NCBI GenBank assembly: GCA_947370975.1
Contig: CANBNG010000020.1
Span: 1-64,000, forward strand
Source: Beijerinckiaceae bacterium
GTDB lineage: Bacteria > Pseudomonadota > Alphaproteobacteria > Rhizobiales > Beijerinckiaceae
DNA length: 64,000 nt
Direction of reading: 5' to 3'
Positions within the stretch are counted from its first letter, which is position 1. Every line of letters begins with the position of its first letter. The notes below the pieces were generated by a model. It did no database searches and had not been told where the DNA came from. It saw nothing but the letters and a program-made list of their open reading frames with translations. Both the position numbers and the translations under genes were made by a program. Below, piece by piece: positions 1 through 9,846 of this stretch.

Positions 1-1189
<1,189 letters not shown>

Positions 1190-1381
1190 GCTTCATCCAG
1201 ATGGTTGAGGCCGCCGGCCAAGGGCCAGACGGTCGTGTGAGAATGCGCGCGGGAAATAGGCGGGATTTGGGGAAATCGCAAGTGCGAAATGAAGGCAGCC
1301 GCCTGCTCGCGCGCAGAGCGGCAACACTTATTTGAGCTGAGAAGGCCCAGAGAGGGCGGCCGGCTATATCTGCGGCGAACG

Positions 1382-1439
1382 GACCCGCACTGCCACCGCT
1401 GCGGGACATGGGTCTTCCTGACCCGCACTGCGGGACATG
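1382..1439. repeat. Two imperfect direct copies of a hairpin sequence in the tRNA-Gly/tuf spacer
   Basis: The segment GACCCGCACTGC...GCGGGACATG occurs at 1382-1410, carrying 9 extra internal bases, and again at 1420-1439. The second copy contains the palindrome CCCGCA-C-TGCGGG. On the transcript running from tRNA-Gly to tuf these would form two successive stem-loops. They could be processing or attenuation structures; no function is proven. The rest of 1190-1465 shows no gene. Confidence 0.6.
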
Positions 1440-1465
1440 AGCCTTGCTAATATGTAGGGAGAAGT

Positions 1466-1539
1466 TGGAGCGGGTACAGGGAATCGAACCCTGGTATTCA
1501 GCTTGGAAGGCTGCTGCTCTACCATTGAGCTACACCCGC
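1466..1539 (-). tRNA. tRNA-Gly (anticodon TCC)
   Basis: The complement gives a complete cloverleaf. The acceptor strand GCGGGTG is followed by TAGCTC and a D-loop, the anticodon loop CTTCCAA with anticodon TCC, the T-loop GGTTCGATTCC, and an encoded CCA end at 1466-1468. Length is 74 nt. It reads toward tuf and probably shares its primary transcript. Confidence 0.97.
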
Positions 1540-1715
1540 ATCTGGGCAGACATATGCCCTGCCCGGCCGAGATTGGCAATGCCCTCGAAACAGACTTTGC
1601 CTCACCTGTTGGTTTAAGGCTTGGCCACCTTGGGCAGCGGCGAGAAAACAGCCCGCACGCAGAGGCATTCTGTCAGGGCAGCTCACCCCTTGCGCGCGGG
1701 ACCGGGCTTTTTGGG

Positions 1716-1744
1716 TTGACAGGAAGCGGCGCTGTCACCATAAG
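1716..1744 (+). promoter_or_regulatory. Candidate sigma-70 promoter for tRNA-Tyr
   Basis: TTGACA at 1716-1721 matches the -35 consensus exactly. After a 17-base spacer, CATAAG at 1739-1744 matches 4 of 6 bases of the -10 consensus. The predicted start, near 1751, lies about 40 bases before the mature tRNA-Tyr 5' end. Inferred from sequence only. Confidence 0.55.
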
Positions 1745-1791
1745 CGCGTCTCACGGACCGGCTCCTTGGTGACAGGGAGCTTTTTCGTCGG

Positions 1792-1876
1792 GGGGGAATG
1801 TCCCGAGCGGCAAAGGGGGCGGACTGTAAATCCGCTGGCTACGCCTTCGCAGGTTCGAGTCCTGCTTCCCCCACCA
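1792..1876 (+). tRNA. tRNA-Tyr (anticodon GTA)
   Basis: The acceptor stem GGGGGAA pairs with TTCCCCC. The anticodon loop ACTGTAAAT carries GTA, and there is a long variable arm typical of class II tRNA-Tyr. The T-loop GGTTCGAGTCC and encoded ACCA end are present. Length is 85 nt. It is divergent from tRNA-Gly and precedes rlmB on the same strand, with about 90 bases between them. Confidence 0.97.
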
Positions 1877-1963
1877 CCGCCCTTCCCGATTTCTTCGCTC
1901 ATGTTGCGCTTGCCGCCGAGAATGCCGTTTGCCTCGCGCCCAAGCGCGTGACAAACAGGGCGC

Positions 1964-2884
1964 ATGACCAAGAAGCGACCTTTCAATCCGACAGACACCC
2001 GCGCCAGAAACCCGCGCGATCCCGAAGCCCGTGTCGTGCGCGACGAGCCCCATTGGCTCGCCAAGGGCGCACGCACCGCGCCCTCCGAAGCCAAGGGCGT
2101 GCGCAGCGTGCCCGAGGGCAAGCGCCGGGGCCCGCCCAACCGTGGCCAGGGCGGCTCGCCGCGCGCCCAGGGAAATCCCGATGTTGCGCTGATCTACGGC
2201 TATCATGCCGTGCGCGAAGCGCTGCGGTCCGAGCGGCGGACGATTCTCCGCCTTGTGGCGACCGAAGCCTCGGCTGAACGCCTCGCCAAGGAAATCGCGG
2301 CCCGCAACATCACGCCCGAAATCGTGACGAGCGACGCCATCGATGCCCGCCTGCCCCGCGATTCGGTGCATCAGGGCGTGCTGATGGAAGCCCGCCATCT
2401 TGAAGATATCGGCATCGAGGATCTGCCCGCGAAGGGATTCATCCTCGTGCTCGACCAGGTCACCGACCCGCATAATGTCGGCGCGATCCTGCGCACGGCC
2501 GCAGCCTTCGGGCTCGATGGAATCGTGACCACCGAGCGCCATTCGCCGGCGCTCACCGGCGTGCTCGCCAAGGCCGCCTCCGGCGCGCTTGAACATGTGC
2601 CGATGGTGATCGTCACCAATCTCGCCCGTGCGCTCGAAAAGCTCGGCGACCTTGGCTACCAGCGCGTGGGTCTCGATTCCGAGGGCCCCAATTCACTCGA
2701 GCAGGAGACGCTCTCGCGTCCATTGGCTCTGGTGTTGGGCGCTGAAGGCAAGGGCCTGCGCCGTCTCTCGCGCGAAAATTGCGACGTGCTGGCGCGAATC
2801 GATATGCCGGGCCCGATCAAGAGCCTCAACGTCTCGAATGCCTGCGCGGTGGCGCTCACCATTGCGCGGATGAAGCTTCAATAA
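1964..2884 (+). CDS. rlmB: 23S rRNA 2'-O-ribose methyltransferase, RlmB/SpoU family
   Basis: Predicted SAM-dependent methyltransferase of the SPOUT/TrmH class, 306 aa; RlmB methylates a guanosine ribose in 23S rRNA. About 70 N-terminal residues are basic and low-complexity. Then comes the substrate-binding domain (YGYHAVREAL, about residue 77) and the catalytic knot: motif 1 DPHNVGAILRTAAAFG (about 168-183), motif 2 LVLGAEGKGLRRL (about 255) and motif 3 SLNVSNACAVAL (about 288). The motif 1 Asn and Arg and the motif 3 Ser and Asn are all present. TrmH is a relative, but the extra N-terminal domain favours RlmB. Transcription from the tRNA-Tyr promoter is possible. Confidence 0.93.
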   Translation: MTKKRPFNPTDTRARNPRDPEARVVRDEPHWLAKGARTAPSEAKGVRSVPEGKRRGPPNRGQGGSPRAQGNPDVALIYGYHAVREALRSERRTILRLVATEASAERLAKEIAARNITPEIVTSDAIDARLPRDSVHQGVLMEARHLEDIGIEDLPAKGFILVLDQVTDPHNVGAILRTAAAFGLDGIVTTERHSPALTGVLAKAASGALEHVPMVIVTNLARALEKLGDLGYQRVGLDSEGPNSLEQETLSRPLALVLGAEGKGLRRLSRENCDVLARIDMPGPIKSLNVSNACAVALTIARMKLQ

Positions 2885-3406
2885 TCGCCACGATCCGGGC
2901 TCGCGTGAATGACGCGGGTCCGGCACTGCGCCGCCTGACAGGTGATTCTGTGACGAGGCCGGCCCGCGCGGCTGCGTGCCCGCAGACGCCATGAAAAGTG
3001 GCAGACGACAGTCGAGCAGCGCCGCAGATCGCATGCTAGACGAAGGTTTCATGTAGAAGCGCCCGAGCTTGCCCTGCCAACCGCGGCATCTCGCACTTGC
3101 GAGATAAGCATCCTGCAAAACGGACAGTTCCGCCACAAAGGCCCGGAAACAATAGGGCGCACACCTATATTGCAATGCAGCAAAAACGGCTGTGACCGGA
3201 CCATTGGCGTCATGTTCAGACGCCCAGCGCGGCGCTCTTATACCTTTTAATACGTTCCACTTGCCTGCCTTGCAGAACATAGCTGGGTCGGCCGTCCGAC
3301 AAGGGCGAAGCAGATCTCGCCTATTTTGGCGGGACACAATTCACCGAGGGCGATCGCGGATCAACCGCACGCCTTAAGCCCACCCAGGAAACCCGAGGGT
3401 TCAACC
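2885..3406. other. Intergenic region rlmB - MFS gene, no gene seen
   Basis: This 522-base gap has no open frame with protein-like composition. It holds a perfect 7-bp hairpin at 3088-3105 (ATCTCGC-ACTT-GCGAGAT) and an AT-rich patch near 3240-3255 that may belong to the promoter of the transporter downstream. The length suggests regulated expression of that transporter, but I recognise no known operator. Confidence 0.5.
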
Positions 3407-5083
3407 ATGAGTATCGCAACAGCGACCGCACCCCATGAGGCCGCACGGCCCATGAGCGCGGAAGAGCGGAAAGTCATTCTGGCTTCCTCGCTCGGCACCG
3501 TTTTCGAATGGTACGATTTTTATCTCGCGGGCTCGCTCGCTGCCAATATTTCGGCGAACTTCGGGCCGGGCACCGATCCGACCGCCAATTTCATCTTCAC
3601 GCTGATGGGCTTTGCTGCGGGCTTTGCCGTGCGTCCCTTCGGTGCGCTGGTTTTCGGTCGCCTCGGCGATCTCATCGGTCGCAAATATACCTTCCTCGTC
3701 ACGATGACGTTGATGGGTCTTGCCACCTTCGTGGTCGGCCTGCTGCCGAGCACCGCAACCATCGGAATGCTGGCGCCAATCGGCTTTATCGCCTGCCGCC
3801 TCGTTCAGGGTCTGGCACTGGGTGGTGAATATGGTGGCGCGGCCACCTATGTCGCCGAACATTCCCCCAATGGTCGTCGTGGTTTCTACACATCGTGGAT
3901 CCAGACAACCGCAACCGTTGGCCTGTTCACCTCGCTGCTCGTCATTCTGACGCTGCGCCTCAGCATCTCGCCGGAAGACTTTGCCGCCTGGGGCTGGCGC
4001 ATTCCCTTCCTCGTCTCGATCGTGCTGCTTGGCGTCTCGATCTGGATTCGTCTCCAGCTCAATGAATCGCCGGCCTTCCAGAAAATGAAAGAAGAAGGCA
4101 CTCTGTCGAAGGCGCCGATCGGTGAAGCCTTTGGCCGCTGGGACAATCTGAAGATTGCCATCATCGCGCTGCTGGGCGGCACCGCCGGCCAGGCCGTTGT
4201 CTGGTACACCGGGCAGTTCTACGCTCTCTTCTTCCTCACGCAGACGCTGAAGATCGACGGCACCACCGCCAATCTTCTGATCACCTTCTCGCTGCTTCTG
4301 GGCACGCCCTTCTTCATCCTCTTCGGATCGCTCTCAGACAAGATCGGCCGCAAGCCCATCCTGCTTGCCGGCTGTCTGATTGCGGCGCTGACCTATTTCC
4401 CGATCTTCGGCAAGATCGCTGAAGTCGGAAATCCGAAGCTCATCTCCGCGCATGAGAAGGTCAAGGTCACACTGATCGCCGATCCCGCGACCTGCGGAAA
4501 CGTGTTCGACCCCGTGGGTGTTCGCACCTTCACGGCGGCTTGCGACGTCTCTCGCCGTGTCATGGCTCAGACCTCGATCAAATATGACTTCTCGGCCGGC
4601 GCTGCTGGCTCGGCGACCAAGGTCATGGTCGGCGCCAAGGAAGTCGCCTTCGATAACCAGGCAGGCTTCGCCAAGGCCATTGTGGCTGCGACGGTTGAGG
4701 CGGGTTATCCGTCAGTTGGCGATGCTTCCATCCTGAAGCAGCCGACGATCGGCGGCCTCCTCAGCGATAGCCGCTCGCAGCTCATGATCGGCCTGCTCTT
4801 CGTCCTGGTGCTCTACGTCACCATGGTCTACGGCCCGATTGCAGCCTTGCTCGTCGAACTCTTCCCGACGCGCATCCGCTATACCGGCATGTCGCTGCCC
4901 TATCACATCGGCAACGGCTGGTTTGGCGGCTTCCTGCCCCCGACCGCCTTCGCCATTGTGGCGGCAACCGGCGATATTTTCGCAGGCCTCTGGTACCCCA
5001 TCGTGGTGGCGCTTGGCACCTTTGTCATCGGCCTGATCTTCATGCCGGAGACCAAGAACCGCGACATCTACGCGGGCGATTGA
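3407..5083 (+). CDS. MFS transporter, metabolite:H+ symporter (MHS/ShiA-ProP-like) type
   Basis: A 558-aa inner-membrane carrier, probably proton-coupled uptake of an organic acid or osmolyte. The MHS signature EWYDFYLAGS lies near residue 29 and the loop 2-3 motif GRLGDLIGRK near 80. RLVQGLALGGEYGGA (about 130) and the second-half loop 8-9 motif SLSDKIGRKP (about 310) are also present, and the final helix ends FMPETKNRDI. Between predicted helices 9 and 10 (about residues 345-460) sits a roughly 110-residue hydrophilic insertion, on the periplasmic side by topology, that ordinary MHS carriers lack. ATG 3407 is preferred over the longer frame because the family begins near it. A strong terminator follows. 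Confidence 0.9.
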   Translation: MSIATATAPHEAARPMSAEERKVILASSLGTVFEWYDFYLAGSLAANISANFGPGTDPTANFIFTLMGFAAGFAVRPFGALVFGRLGDLIGRKYTFLVTMTLMGLATFVVGLLPSTATIGMLAPIGFIACRLVQGLALGGEYGGAATYVAEHSPNGRRGFYTSWIQTTATVGLFTSLLVILTLRLSISPEDFAAWGWRIPFLVSIVLLGVSIWIRLQLNESPAFQKMKEEGTLSKAPIGEAFGRWDNLKIAIIALLGGTAGQAVVWYTGQFYALFFLTQTLKIDGTTANLLITFSLLLGTPFFILFGSLSDKIGRKPILLAGCLIAALTYFPIFGKIAEVGNPKLISAHEKVKVTLIADPATCGNVFDPVGVRTFTAACDVSRRVMAQTSIKYDFSAGAAGSATKVMVGAKEVAFDNQAGFAKAIVAATVEAGYPSVGDASILKQPTIGGLLSDSRSQLMIGLLFVLVLYVTMVYGPIAALLVELFPTRIRYTGMSLPYHIGNGWFGGFLPPTAFAIVAATGDIFAGLWYPIVVALGTFVIGLIFMPETKNRDIYAGD

Positions 5084-5104
5084 GACGCCTGATACGGCAA
5101 ACGG

Positions 5105-5134
5105 AAAAGGCCCCGCGCAAGCGGGGCCTTTTTT
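5105..5134 (+). terminator. Rho-independent terminator after the MFS gene
   Basis: Perfect 12-bp stem (AAAAGGCCCCGC pairing with its complement), GCAA tetraloop, and a T-run running through 5134. It lies 22 bases after the transporter stop codon. Confidence 0.93.
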
Positions 5135-5219
5135 GTTTCGCAGGGCCGGTCAATCGAACACGAGGTGTTGCCAGAGCGCGCAGAGGCTGGTAGCTCATTT
5201 CCCAGCGGCACGCCGCAAA

Positions 5220-5295
5220 GCCGGTTTAGCTCAGTTGGTAGAGCAACTGATTTGTAATCAGTAGGTCGAGGGTTCGATTCCTTCAACCGGCACCA
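5220..5295 (+). tRNA. tRNA-Thr (anticodon TGT)
   Basis: The acceptor GCCGGTT pairs with AACCGGC. The D-arm TAGCTCAGTTGGTAGAGCA, an anticodon loop with TGT on the stem CTGAT/ATCAG, the T-loop GGTTCGATTCC and an encoded CCA are all present. Length is 76 nt. Confidence 0.97.
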
Positions 5296-5324
5296 GTCTT
5301 TTCAAAGCCCGCGCCCGGCATTGC

Positions 5325-5639
5325 ATGGGCTCACATCTCGATCCACAAATGCCGATTGTCTCGGCCAAGGCTTCCGGCTCGCTCTTTGTCTGGATTCTTG
5401 TATTCGCTGAAGCTGCATTCTTCGCATTCGCGATCGATCGAGCCGAGTTCGGCAATCGTATAGACCACACGCCATTGCCGCCGGATTTCAGCCAGAAGGA
5501 GCAGCTCGCACCCTCAGCATGACCCGTCTTGAGCGGCAAGAAGAGTTTCGTCGCAGTCGCTGCGGGCGCAGCGAAATTCCTGAGTGCACCCCTGAGCAAG
5601 GCGCAACTCGACGAATTCTTTGCAGCCTATGCGAAATGA
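5325..5639 (+). pseudogene. Doubtful small reading frame interrupted by an in-frame TGA
   Basis: An ATG at 5325 opens 65 codons with a hydrophobic stretch (SLFVWILVFAEAAFFAFAI) and stops at TGA 5520-5522. The same frame continues for 38 codons to 5639, ending in a protein-like tail (AQLDEFFAAYAK). A separate start at TTG 5529 would give about 36 aa. This may be a broken small gene, a short independent peptide gene, or chance. It fills the 350-base space between tRNA-Thr and the PilZ gene, where nothing else is seen. Confidence 0.25.
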
Positions 5640-5646
5640 GGAGCGC

Positions 5647-5973
5647 TTAAAGGCGCGACCAGGCGGTGAATTTCATGCCGACCAGATCGCGCTCGCGCCA
5701 GACCACCTGACCCTGAAACACCTCGCTGCGGGTCAGTACATGCAATTCGATGTCGCATGGCACCTGCGCGGCAGGATCGATAACAAGCCGCGCGCCCGAT
5801 TTCGACATGTCGCGCACAACGCACAAGATGTCTGGCCCATCCTTGACACGGATCTTGGCCGCCAGAAATGTCCGGTAGCGCGGGTGCGCGCGCAGCTCGG
5901 AGGGCGTGACATGAACGCCCGCGCGGGTCACGAGCCGCACATGTCGAACAGGCCTGTCTGCGCTTTTGCTCAT
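5647..5973 (-). CDS. PilZ domain protein
   Basis: A 108-aa single-domain protein. The c-di-GMP-binding signature is present: RAHPRYR near residue 28 (the RxxxR element) and DMSKSGARL near 55 (the D/NxSxxG element). The barrel ends in VVWRERDLVGMKF. Such proteins usually pass c-di-GMP levels on to motility, secretion or exopolysaccharide machinery. The AT-rich region upstream probably holds its promoter. The partner is not evident from its neighbours. Confidence 0.85.
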   Translation of the reverse strand: MSKSADRPVRHVRLVTRAGVHVTPSELRAHPRYRTFLAAKIRVKDGPDILCVVRDMSKSGARLVIDPAAQVPCDIELHVLTRSEVFQGQVVWRERDLVGMKFTAWSRL

Positions 5974-6333
5974 AGGAGACGTTCCCTCGGGCGAGACGCC
6001 CCTGCGGCGCCACTTGCGCTTCGCAGGTTTAATTACCAGCTAATGTTTTAGTAACTTACTGCAAAATAGAAAAATACTTAGACTTAATTATAAATTTATC
6101 GATTCCTAAGCACAAGCTTGCGGGTTAGCTAAAACTGAACTGTTGCAAATGAGCACTGATGCTGAAGCTTTTTGTGCAATAGATGTGGATAGCGGGCGTA
6201 TGTGCGCGCGGCCACGCGACAGCGGCGATGAATAATGGTCTTTTGCGGGCGGCGGGCCAGTGCGCTGCCGCCGGCATGGCGCGAGGCCGCAGCCTGCTGG
6301 CGGCAGTCGCGGCTGCACGATAGGCTCCCATCC
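5974..6333. other. Divergent intergenic region with an AT-rich block
   Basis: This region lies between the divergent PilZ and VanZ-like genes. Bases 6030-6120 are strikingly AT-rich compared with the surroundings, as expected for promoter DNA serving one or both genes. I found no gene and no recognisable operator. Confidence 0.45.
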
Positions 6334-6699
6334 ATGAAAATAGAAACACTTGCCCGCGCTTTGGCCTGGCTTTGCATCGCACTCATTGTCTGGCTCTCGC
6401 TCGTGCCGGGCACGATGCGCCCGCACACGGGAGCCTCCGGTCATTTTGAACATTTCATGGCCTATGCGGGCACAGGGTTTTTCTGCGCGCTGGGCGCATC
6501 CCGACGCGGGCCGCTCCTGTGGGGACTTGCCCTCACCCTGCTCAGCGGTGCGCTGGAAGTGGCCCAGCTCGAGGTTCCGGGCCGCAGCGGCGAATTCGGC
6601 GGCTTCTTTTTTTCAAGCCTCGGCGCATGGCTCGGCATCGCCGCTGGCAGGCTTGCCTATGCCCTCTGGAGCCGCTTTGGCGCGGCAAAGGTGGGCTGA
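6334..6699 (+). CDS. VanZ-like small membrane protein
   Basis: A 121-aa predicted integral membrane protein with about four helices (roughly 8-25, 42-62, 65-85 and 95-112). The pattern resembles the VanZ family: SLVPGTMRPHTG after helix 1, HFEHFMAYAGTGFF, and an E-x-x-Q segment (ALEVAQLEVPGRSGEFGG), whose Glu/Gln and the following acidic-Gly motif are typical. The biochemical role of this family outside glycopeptide resistance is not established. ATG 6334 is chosen because it puts the first helix at the N-terminus. Confidence 0.65.
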   Translation: MKIETLARALAWLCIALIVWLSLVPGTMRPHTGASGHFEHFMAYAGTGFFCALGASRRGPLLWGLALTLLSGALEVAQLEVPGRSGEFGGFFFSSLGAWLGIAAGRLAYALWSRFGAAKVG

Positions 6700-6701
6700 T
6701 C

Positions 6702-7295
6702 TCACAGCGGCGGATTATCGCCACCTGCAGGGCCCACAGAGGCCTTGATGACGTGGATTTCGCCATCCACCGGCTTGGTTCCGGACAAGGTGATGAGCGC
6801 GCCGGGCTTGATATCCTCGGCACTGGCGGGGCGCGCTATCCAGACGACGCTTTCTTTCGCCAGCGCGATTTTTCGCTCTCCTTCCTTATAGGCGAGGGTG
6901 AGCTGCGCACCATCGGCGCTCTGGGTCACGGCAGAGAGTCGCGCGACAACGTCCGAGGGCTCGGTCGAGGCCGCCGCGCCCGCCGCCCGTTCGGCCCCTT
7001 GTTCGTAAATGATGACCTGGGAGGCCATCAGGCCGCCGGTCGGGTTGGTCTTGGCTTCCACCGCCACCTGCATTCCAGCCTTGAGATCCGCAGGCTTGGC
7101 GCGACGCATGGAATTGATGCCGGGCTTGGCGTCAAAGCGAATGGTGAGGACGATGCCCTGGCTTGGCGACACCGAGATCAGACCACGCTCGAATTTCTCG
7201 ACTCGACCGCTGATGCGGACATCATCCGCATTTTGGGCAAGGCAGGGCCCGGCTGCGAGGAGAAGGGCGGGCAAGACCAGAACGAGCGCGCGCAT
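6702..7295 (-). CDS. Exported protein, function unknown (DUF5666-like pattern)
   Basis: A 197-aa protein with a clear Sec signal peptide (MRALVLVLPALLLAAGPCLAQ, cleavage about residue 21). The mature part has two short beta-rich segments: ISGRVEKFERGLISVS...GMQVAVEAKTNP near 30-95, and LTLAYKEGERKIAL...GALITLSGTKPVDGEIHV near 135-185. They resemble the small OB-like modules annotated DUF5666. It probably sits in the periplasm. Its stop codon nearly abuts the convergent VanZ-like gene. ATG 7295 is chosen for the signal peptide; the longer upstream frame lacks protein character. Confidence 0.7.
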   Translation of the reverse strand: MRALVLVLPALLLAAGPCLAQNADDVRISGRVEKFERGLISVSPSQGIVLTIRFDAKPGINSMRRAKPADLKAGMQVAVEAKTNPTGGLMASQVIIYEQGAERAAGAAASTEPSDVVARLSAVTQSADGAQLTLAYKEGERKIALAKESVVWIARPASAEDIKPGALITLSGTKPVDGEIHVIKASVGPAGGDNPPL

Positions 7296-7481
7296 GAGAC
7301 TTTCCTCTGACGATGGGTGGGTGTCCCCTCCCAAACGCCGCGCTGCCCCGTTGGCTCCGCCGCAAAAACAGGCAGTTCGCTGAACTTTTGGGACTGAAAG
7401 GCACACACTTGTGCACGACTTGTTCTCCCACTTTGCTAACCTCACTGAAGAGTTTAGCTGCAAGAAAAGGGGAGACCGATC

Positions 7482-7700
7482 ATGGATCGAGGTGCCCGCG
7501 TGAAATTCAAGACTGGTTCAAAAGCACGCGCCAATTGGCGTGTATTGGATGGCATGGCCGGCCTCGTGCTGGCGCGCTATCACGGCATGCAGCCGGGCAC
7601 GCCCGAACGTGTCGATGTGGTCTTCTCCGCCGGAGTCATCGTCTGGGGTGAACGGTCCAGCGAATTCGAGGAAGTGCCCGTCGAGCACAAGCTCCAGTAA
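7482..7700 (+). CDS. Small conserved-looking hypothetical protein
   Basis: A 72-aa basic N-terminal half (RVKFKTGSKARANWRVLDG) followed by a beta-like half (ERVDVVFSAGVIVWGERSSEFEEVPVEHKL). GGGGAGA at 7470-7476 is a good ribosome site for ATG 7482. I see no signal peptide, membrane segment or known motif. Codon use matches its neighbours, so it is probably real. It is convergent with the histidine kinase gene. Confidence 0.6.
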   Translation: MDRGARVKFKTGSKARANWRVLDGMAGLVLARYHGMQPGTPERVDVVFSAGVIVWGERSSEFEEVPVEHKLQ

Positions 7701-7710
7701 CGTCAGGCTC

Positions 7711-7745
7711 AAAAAAATCCATGGCCGGACGTCAGACGGCCGTGG
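7711..7745 (-). terminator. Terminator of the histidine kinase gene, overlapping its 3' end
   Basis: On the minus strand, CCACGGCCG and CGGCCATGG pair with one wobble across a 9-base loop (7719-7745), followed by seven T (7711-7717). The stem begins inside the last codons of the kinase gene, whose stop is at 7732. From the plus strand the same hairpin follows the small gene 7482-7700 without a T-run. Confidence 0.7.
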
Positions 7746-9846
7746 AGGCGTGCCTGCTGACCAGCAGATGGGCAATGGAGGCAAAAAGATCATCCTCCGA
7801 AAACGGCTTCCCCAGCCGCAGCAAATGGGGCGGCACGTCGCCCGCCCGCTCCGCATGGCCAGAAATCACGAGCACCGGCAAGTCAGGCCGCGCCTCGAGC
7901 GCCTTGCTGGACAGCATCGCCCCGCTCATCCCCGGCATGACCAGATCGGTAATCAGAAGATCGAAATCATGCGCGGCCAAGACCTCCAGCGCTGTTTTGC
8001 CATCTGCCGCCTGCACGATTTCATAGCCGCGCTCCTCCAGCAAAGCAGCAGTCGATTGACGCACGAGATCATCGTCATCGACAAGGAGAATGCGCGCCGT
8101 CGCGGGCGGCGTCACGTCGGAGGTGGGACAAGTGCTGGCAAGAGCGCTCTTTGCGCTGCGCGGCAACCAGATTTCGGCGCGCGTGCCTTCCCCCACCTTG
8201 CTCTGGAGCCGGAAACATCCCCCTGATTGCGCCGCAAGCCCATGGACCATGGAAAGGCCAAGCCCCGTGCCCTTGCCGACGTCCTTGGTCGTGAAGAAGG
8301 GTTCGCTCGCCCGCGCCCGCGTATCCTCATCCATGCCGCAGCCTGTATCTGACAGGGCGAGGCAGATGTAATCGCCCGCCGGCACGCCGAGATCATTGCC
8401 CTGCGCCAAGGCCACGCCGGACACCGACACAACCATCCGCCCACCATAGGGCATGGCGTCGCGTGCGTTCACGGCGAGATTGAGGATGGCAAGTTCGAGC
8501 TGGTTCGGGTCAACCAGTGCAGGCGCCACTTGCCTCGGAATGTCGATGACAATTTCGATACTCGCACCCAAGGTTGTGCGCAGCATATCCTCGACGCCAT
8601 GCAAGAGGGCTGCGACATCCACGCTTTTGGGCGCGAGTTCCTGTCGGCGCGCAAAGGCAAGCAGGCGTTGGGTCAGGGCTGCCCCGCGTTCCGCCCCCAG
8701 AATCGAGCGCTCGAGCAAGCGTTCGGCGCGCTCGTTGCCCTTGATATGCTTTTCCATCATGCTGAGATTGCCGAGCACGACGGTCAGCAGATTGTTGAAG
8801 TCATGCGCGATGCCGCCGGTCAGCTGGCCGAGACTTTCCATTTTCTGCGACTGGAAGAGGCTTTGTTCGGCGGCAAGCCGTTGGTCGCTCTGGATGGTCA
8901 GGAGCCGCAGCGCCTCTTCGGCGGCCCGCACGCGTTGCAGCGCCAGCAGCGAGAGAGCGAGCAGGAAAAGTGCGGCAGCCCCCGCCACTGCGCCATAAAG
9001 TCTGAGATTGTCATACCAATTGTCCACCAGCGCCTGTTCGCTCTGGCCGAAGGCGACATAAATGTTGAAGGGCGCGGCGCGGCGGTAGGCATAAAAACCG
9101 CTGACGCCATCGATGGGCGAGGGACCACGAAACGAGCCACCATCGCGCTGGGCGGCGACCGCTCGCATGAACGGCGAATCCGGAGCCAGTTGCGTGACCG
9201 GACCGGTCGTCGGATCACGCGCCAATACTGCGCCATCCTCGCGGAAAAGCAGCGCTGTGTGACTGAGCTCGGGGGAGGCTTCGCGGAAGAACGACGCGAA
9301 ATAATCAGGGCTCAAGGCGACATGAAGAACGCCGTTGAACACGCCCTCGGGTGTGAGCCGCGCCCGGCTTACGGCAAAAGAGGCAATATTGGTCGCGCGC
9401 CCGACAAAGGCGGGGCTGATATAGGTGTCGCGGCTGCCAACCTTGTGCACGCTGAAGAAATCGCGATCCTTGAGGTCGATGACGTGGTCCCAGCTCTGGC
9501 TGCCTGCGAGCAGATTGCCAAGCCGGTCACTGACCCAGATTGAAACCGCCTGGCGCAGCGGCGCCTTGAGATCGCGCAAAAAGATGCTCGTCTCATCCCG
9601 CGCGATCTCGCCGTCCGGCAGGCTCCGCACGCGATCTTCGACCCGCCCCAGAACGAGATCGACGGTGTCGAAAACCTTGCGCGCATGTTCATCCAGCACC
9701 GCGGCTGTCCGCAGGACGACACCCTCGCCCTCGCGGCGAACATCATTACGGTTCTCAACCGCGGCGGCCACGAAAGCCGCCGCCGGGATGAGGATCGCAG
9801 CCGCTACCAGCGCCTGATGCAAACGAATAGTGGAAAAAGCGAACAA
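7732..9846 (-). CDS. Membrane hybrid sensor histidine kinase with C-terminal receiver
   Basis: About 704 aa. Two transmembrane helices (about residues 10-30 and 290-310) bracket a roughly 260-residue periplasmic sensor of Cache type. The kinase core follows: H-box GGIAHDFNN (His about 348), N-box NLAVNARDAM, G1 DTGCGMD, an F-box and G2 GKGTGLGLSMV. A receiver domain has an acidic pocket DDDD and phospho-acceptor Asp about 634 (LITDLVMPG). The HDFNN H-box is typical of hybrid kinases that phosphorylate their own receiver. No ATG begins the frame; TTG 9846 is preceded by GAGAGG, while a TTG at 9948 would add 34 residues. The partner regulator is not adjacent and the ligand is unknown. Confidence 0.9.
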   Translation of the reverse strand: MFAFSTIRLHQALVAAAILIPAAAFVAAAVENRNDVRREGEGVVLRTAAVLDEHARKVFDTVDLVLGRVEDRVRSLPDGEIARDETSIFLRDLKAPLRQAVSIWVSDRLGNLLAGSQSWDHVIDLKDRDFFSVHKVGSRDTYISPAFVGRATNIASFAVSRARLTPEGVFNGVLHVALSPDYFASFFREASPELSHTALLFREDGAVLARDPTTGPVTQLAPDSPFMRAVAAQRDGGSFRGPSPIDGVSGFYAYRRAAPFNIYVAFGQSEQALVDNWYDNLRLYGAVAGAAALFLLALSLLALQRVRAAEEALRLLTIQSDQRLAAEQSLFQSQKMESLGQLTGGIAHDFNNLLTVVLGNLSMMEKHIKGNERAERLLERSILGAERGAALTQRLLAFARRQELAPKSVDVAALLHGVEDMLRTTLGASIEIVIDIPRQVAPALVDPNQLELAILNLAVNARDAMPYGGRMVVSVSGVALAQGNDLGVPAGDYICLALSDTGCGMDEDTRARASEPFFTTKDVGKGTGLGLSMVHGLAAQSGGCFRLQSKVGEGTRAEIWLPRSAKSALASTCPTSDVTPPATARILLVDDDDLVRQSTAALLEERGYEIVQAADGKTALEVLAAHDFDLLITDLVMPGMSGAMLSSKALEARPDLPVLVISGHAERAGDVPPHLLRLGKPFSEDDLFASIAHLLVSRHASTAV

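Noticed and set aside
5068..5599. Minus-strand frames crossing the tRNA-Thr gene
   Set aside because: Their segments translate tRNA sequence (for instance VEGIEPSTY); typical false genes.
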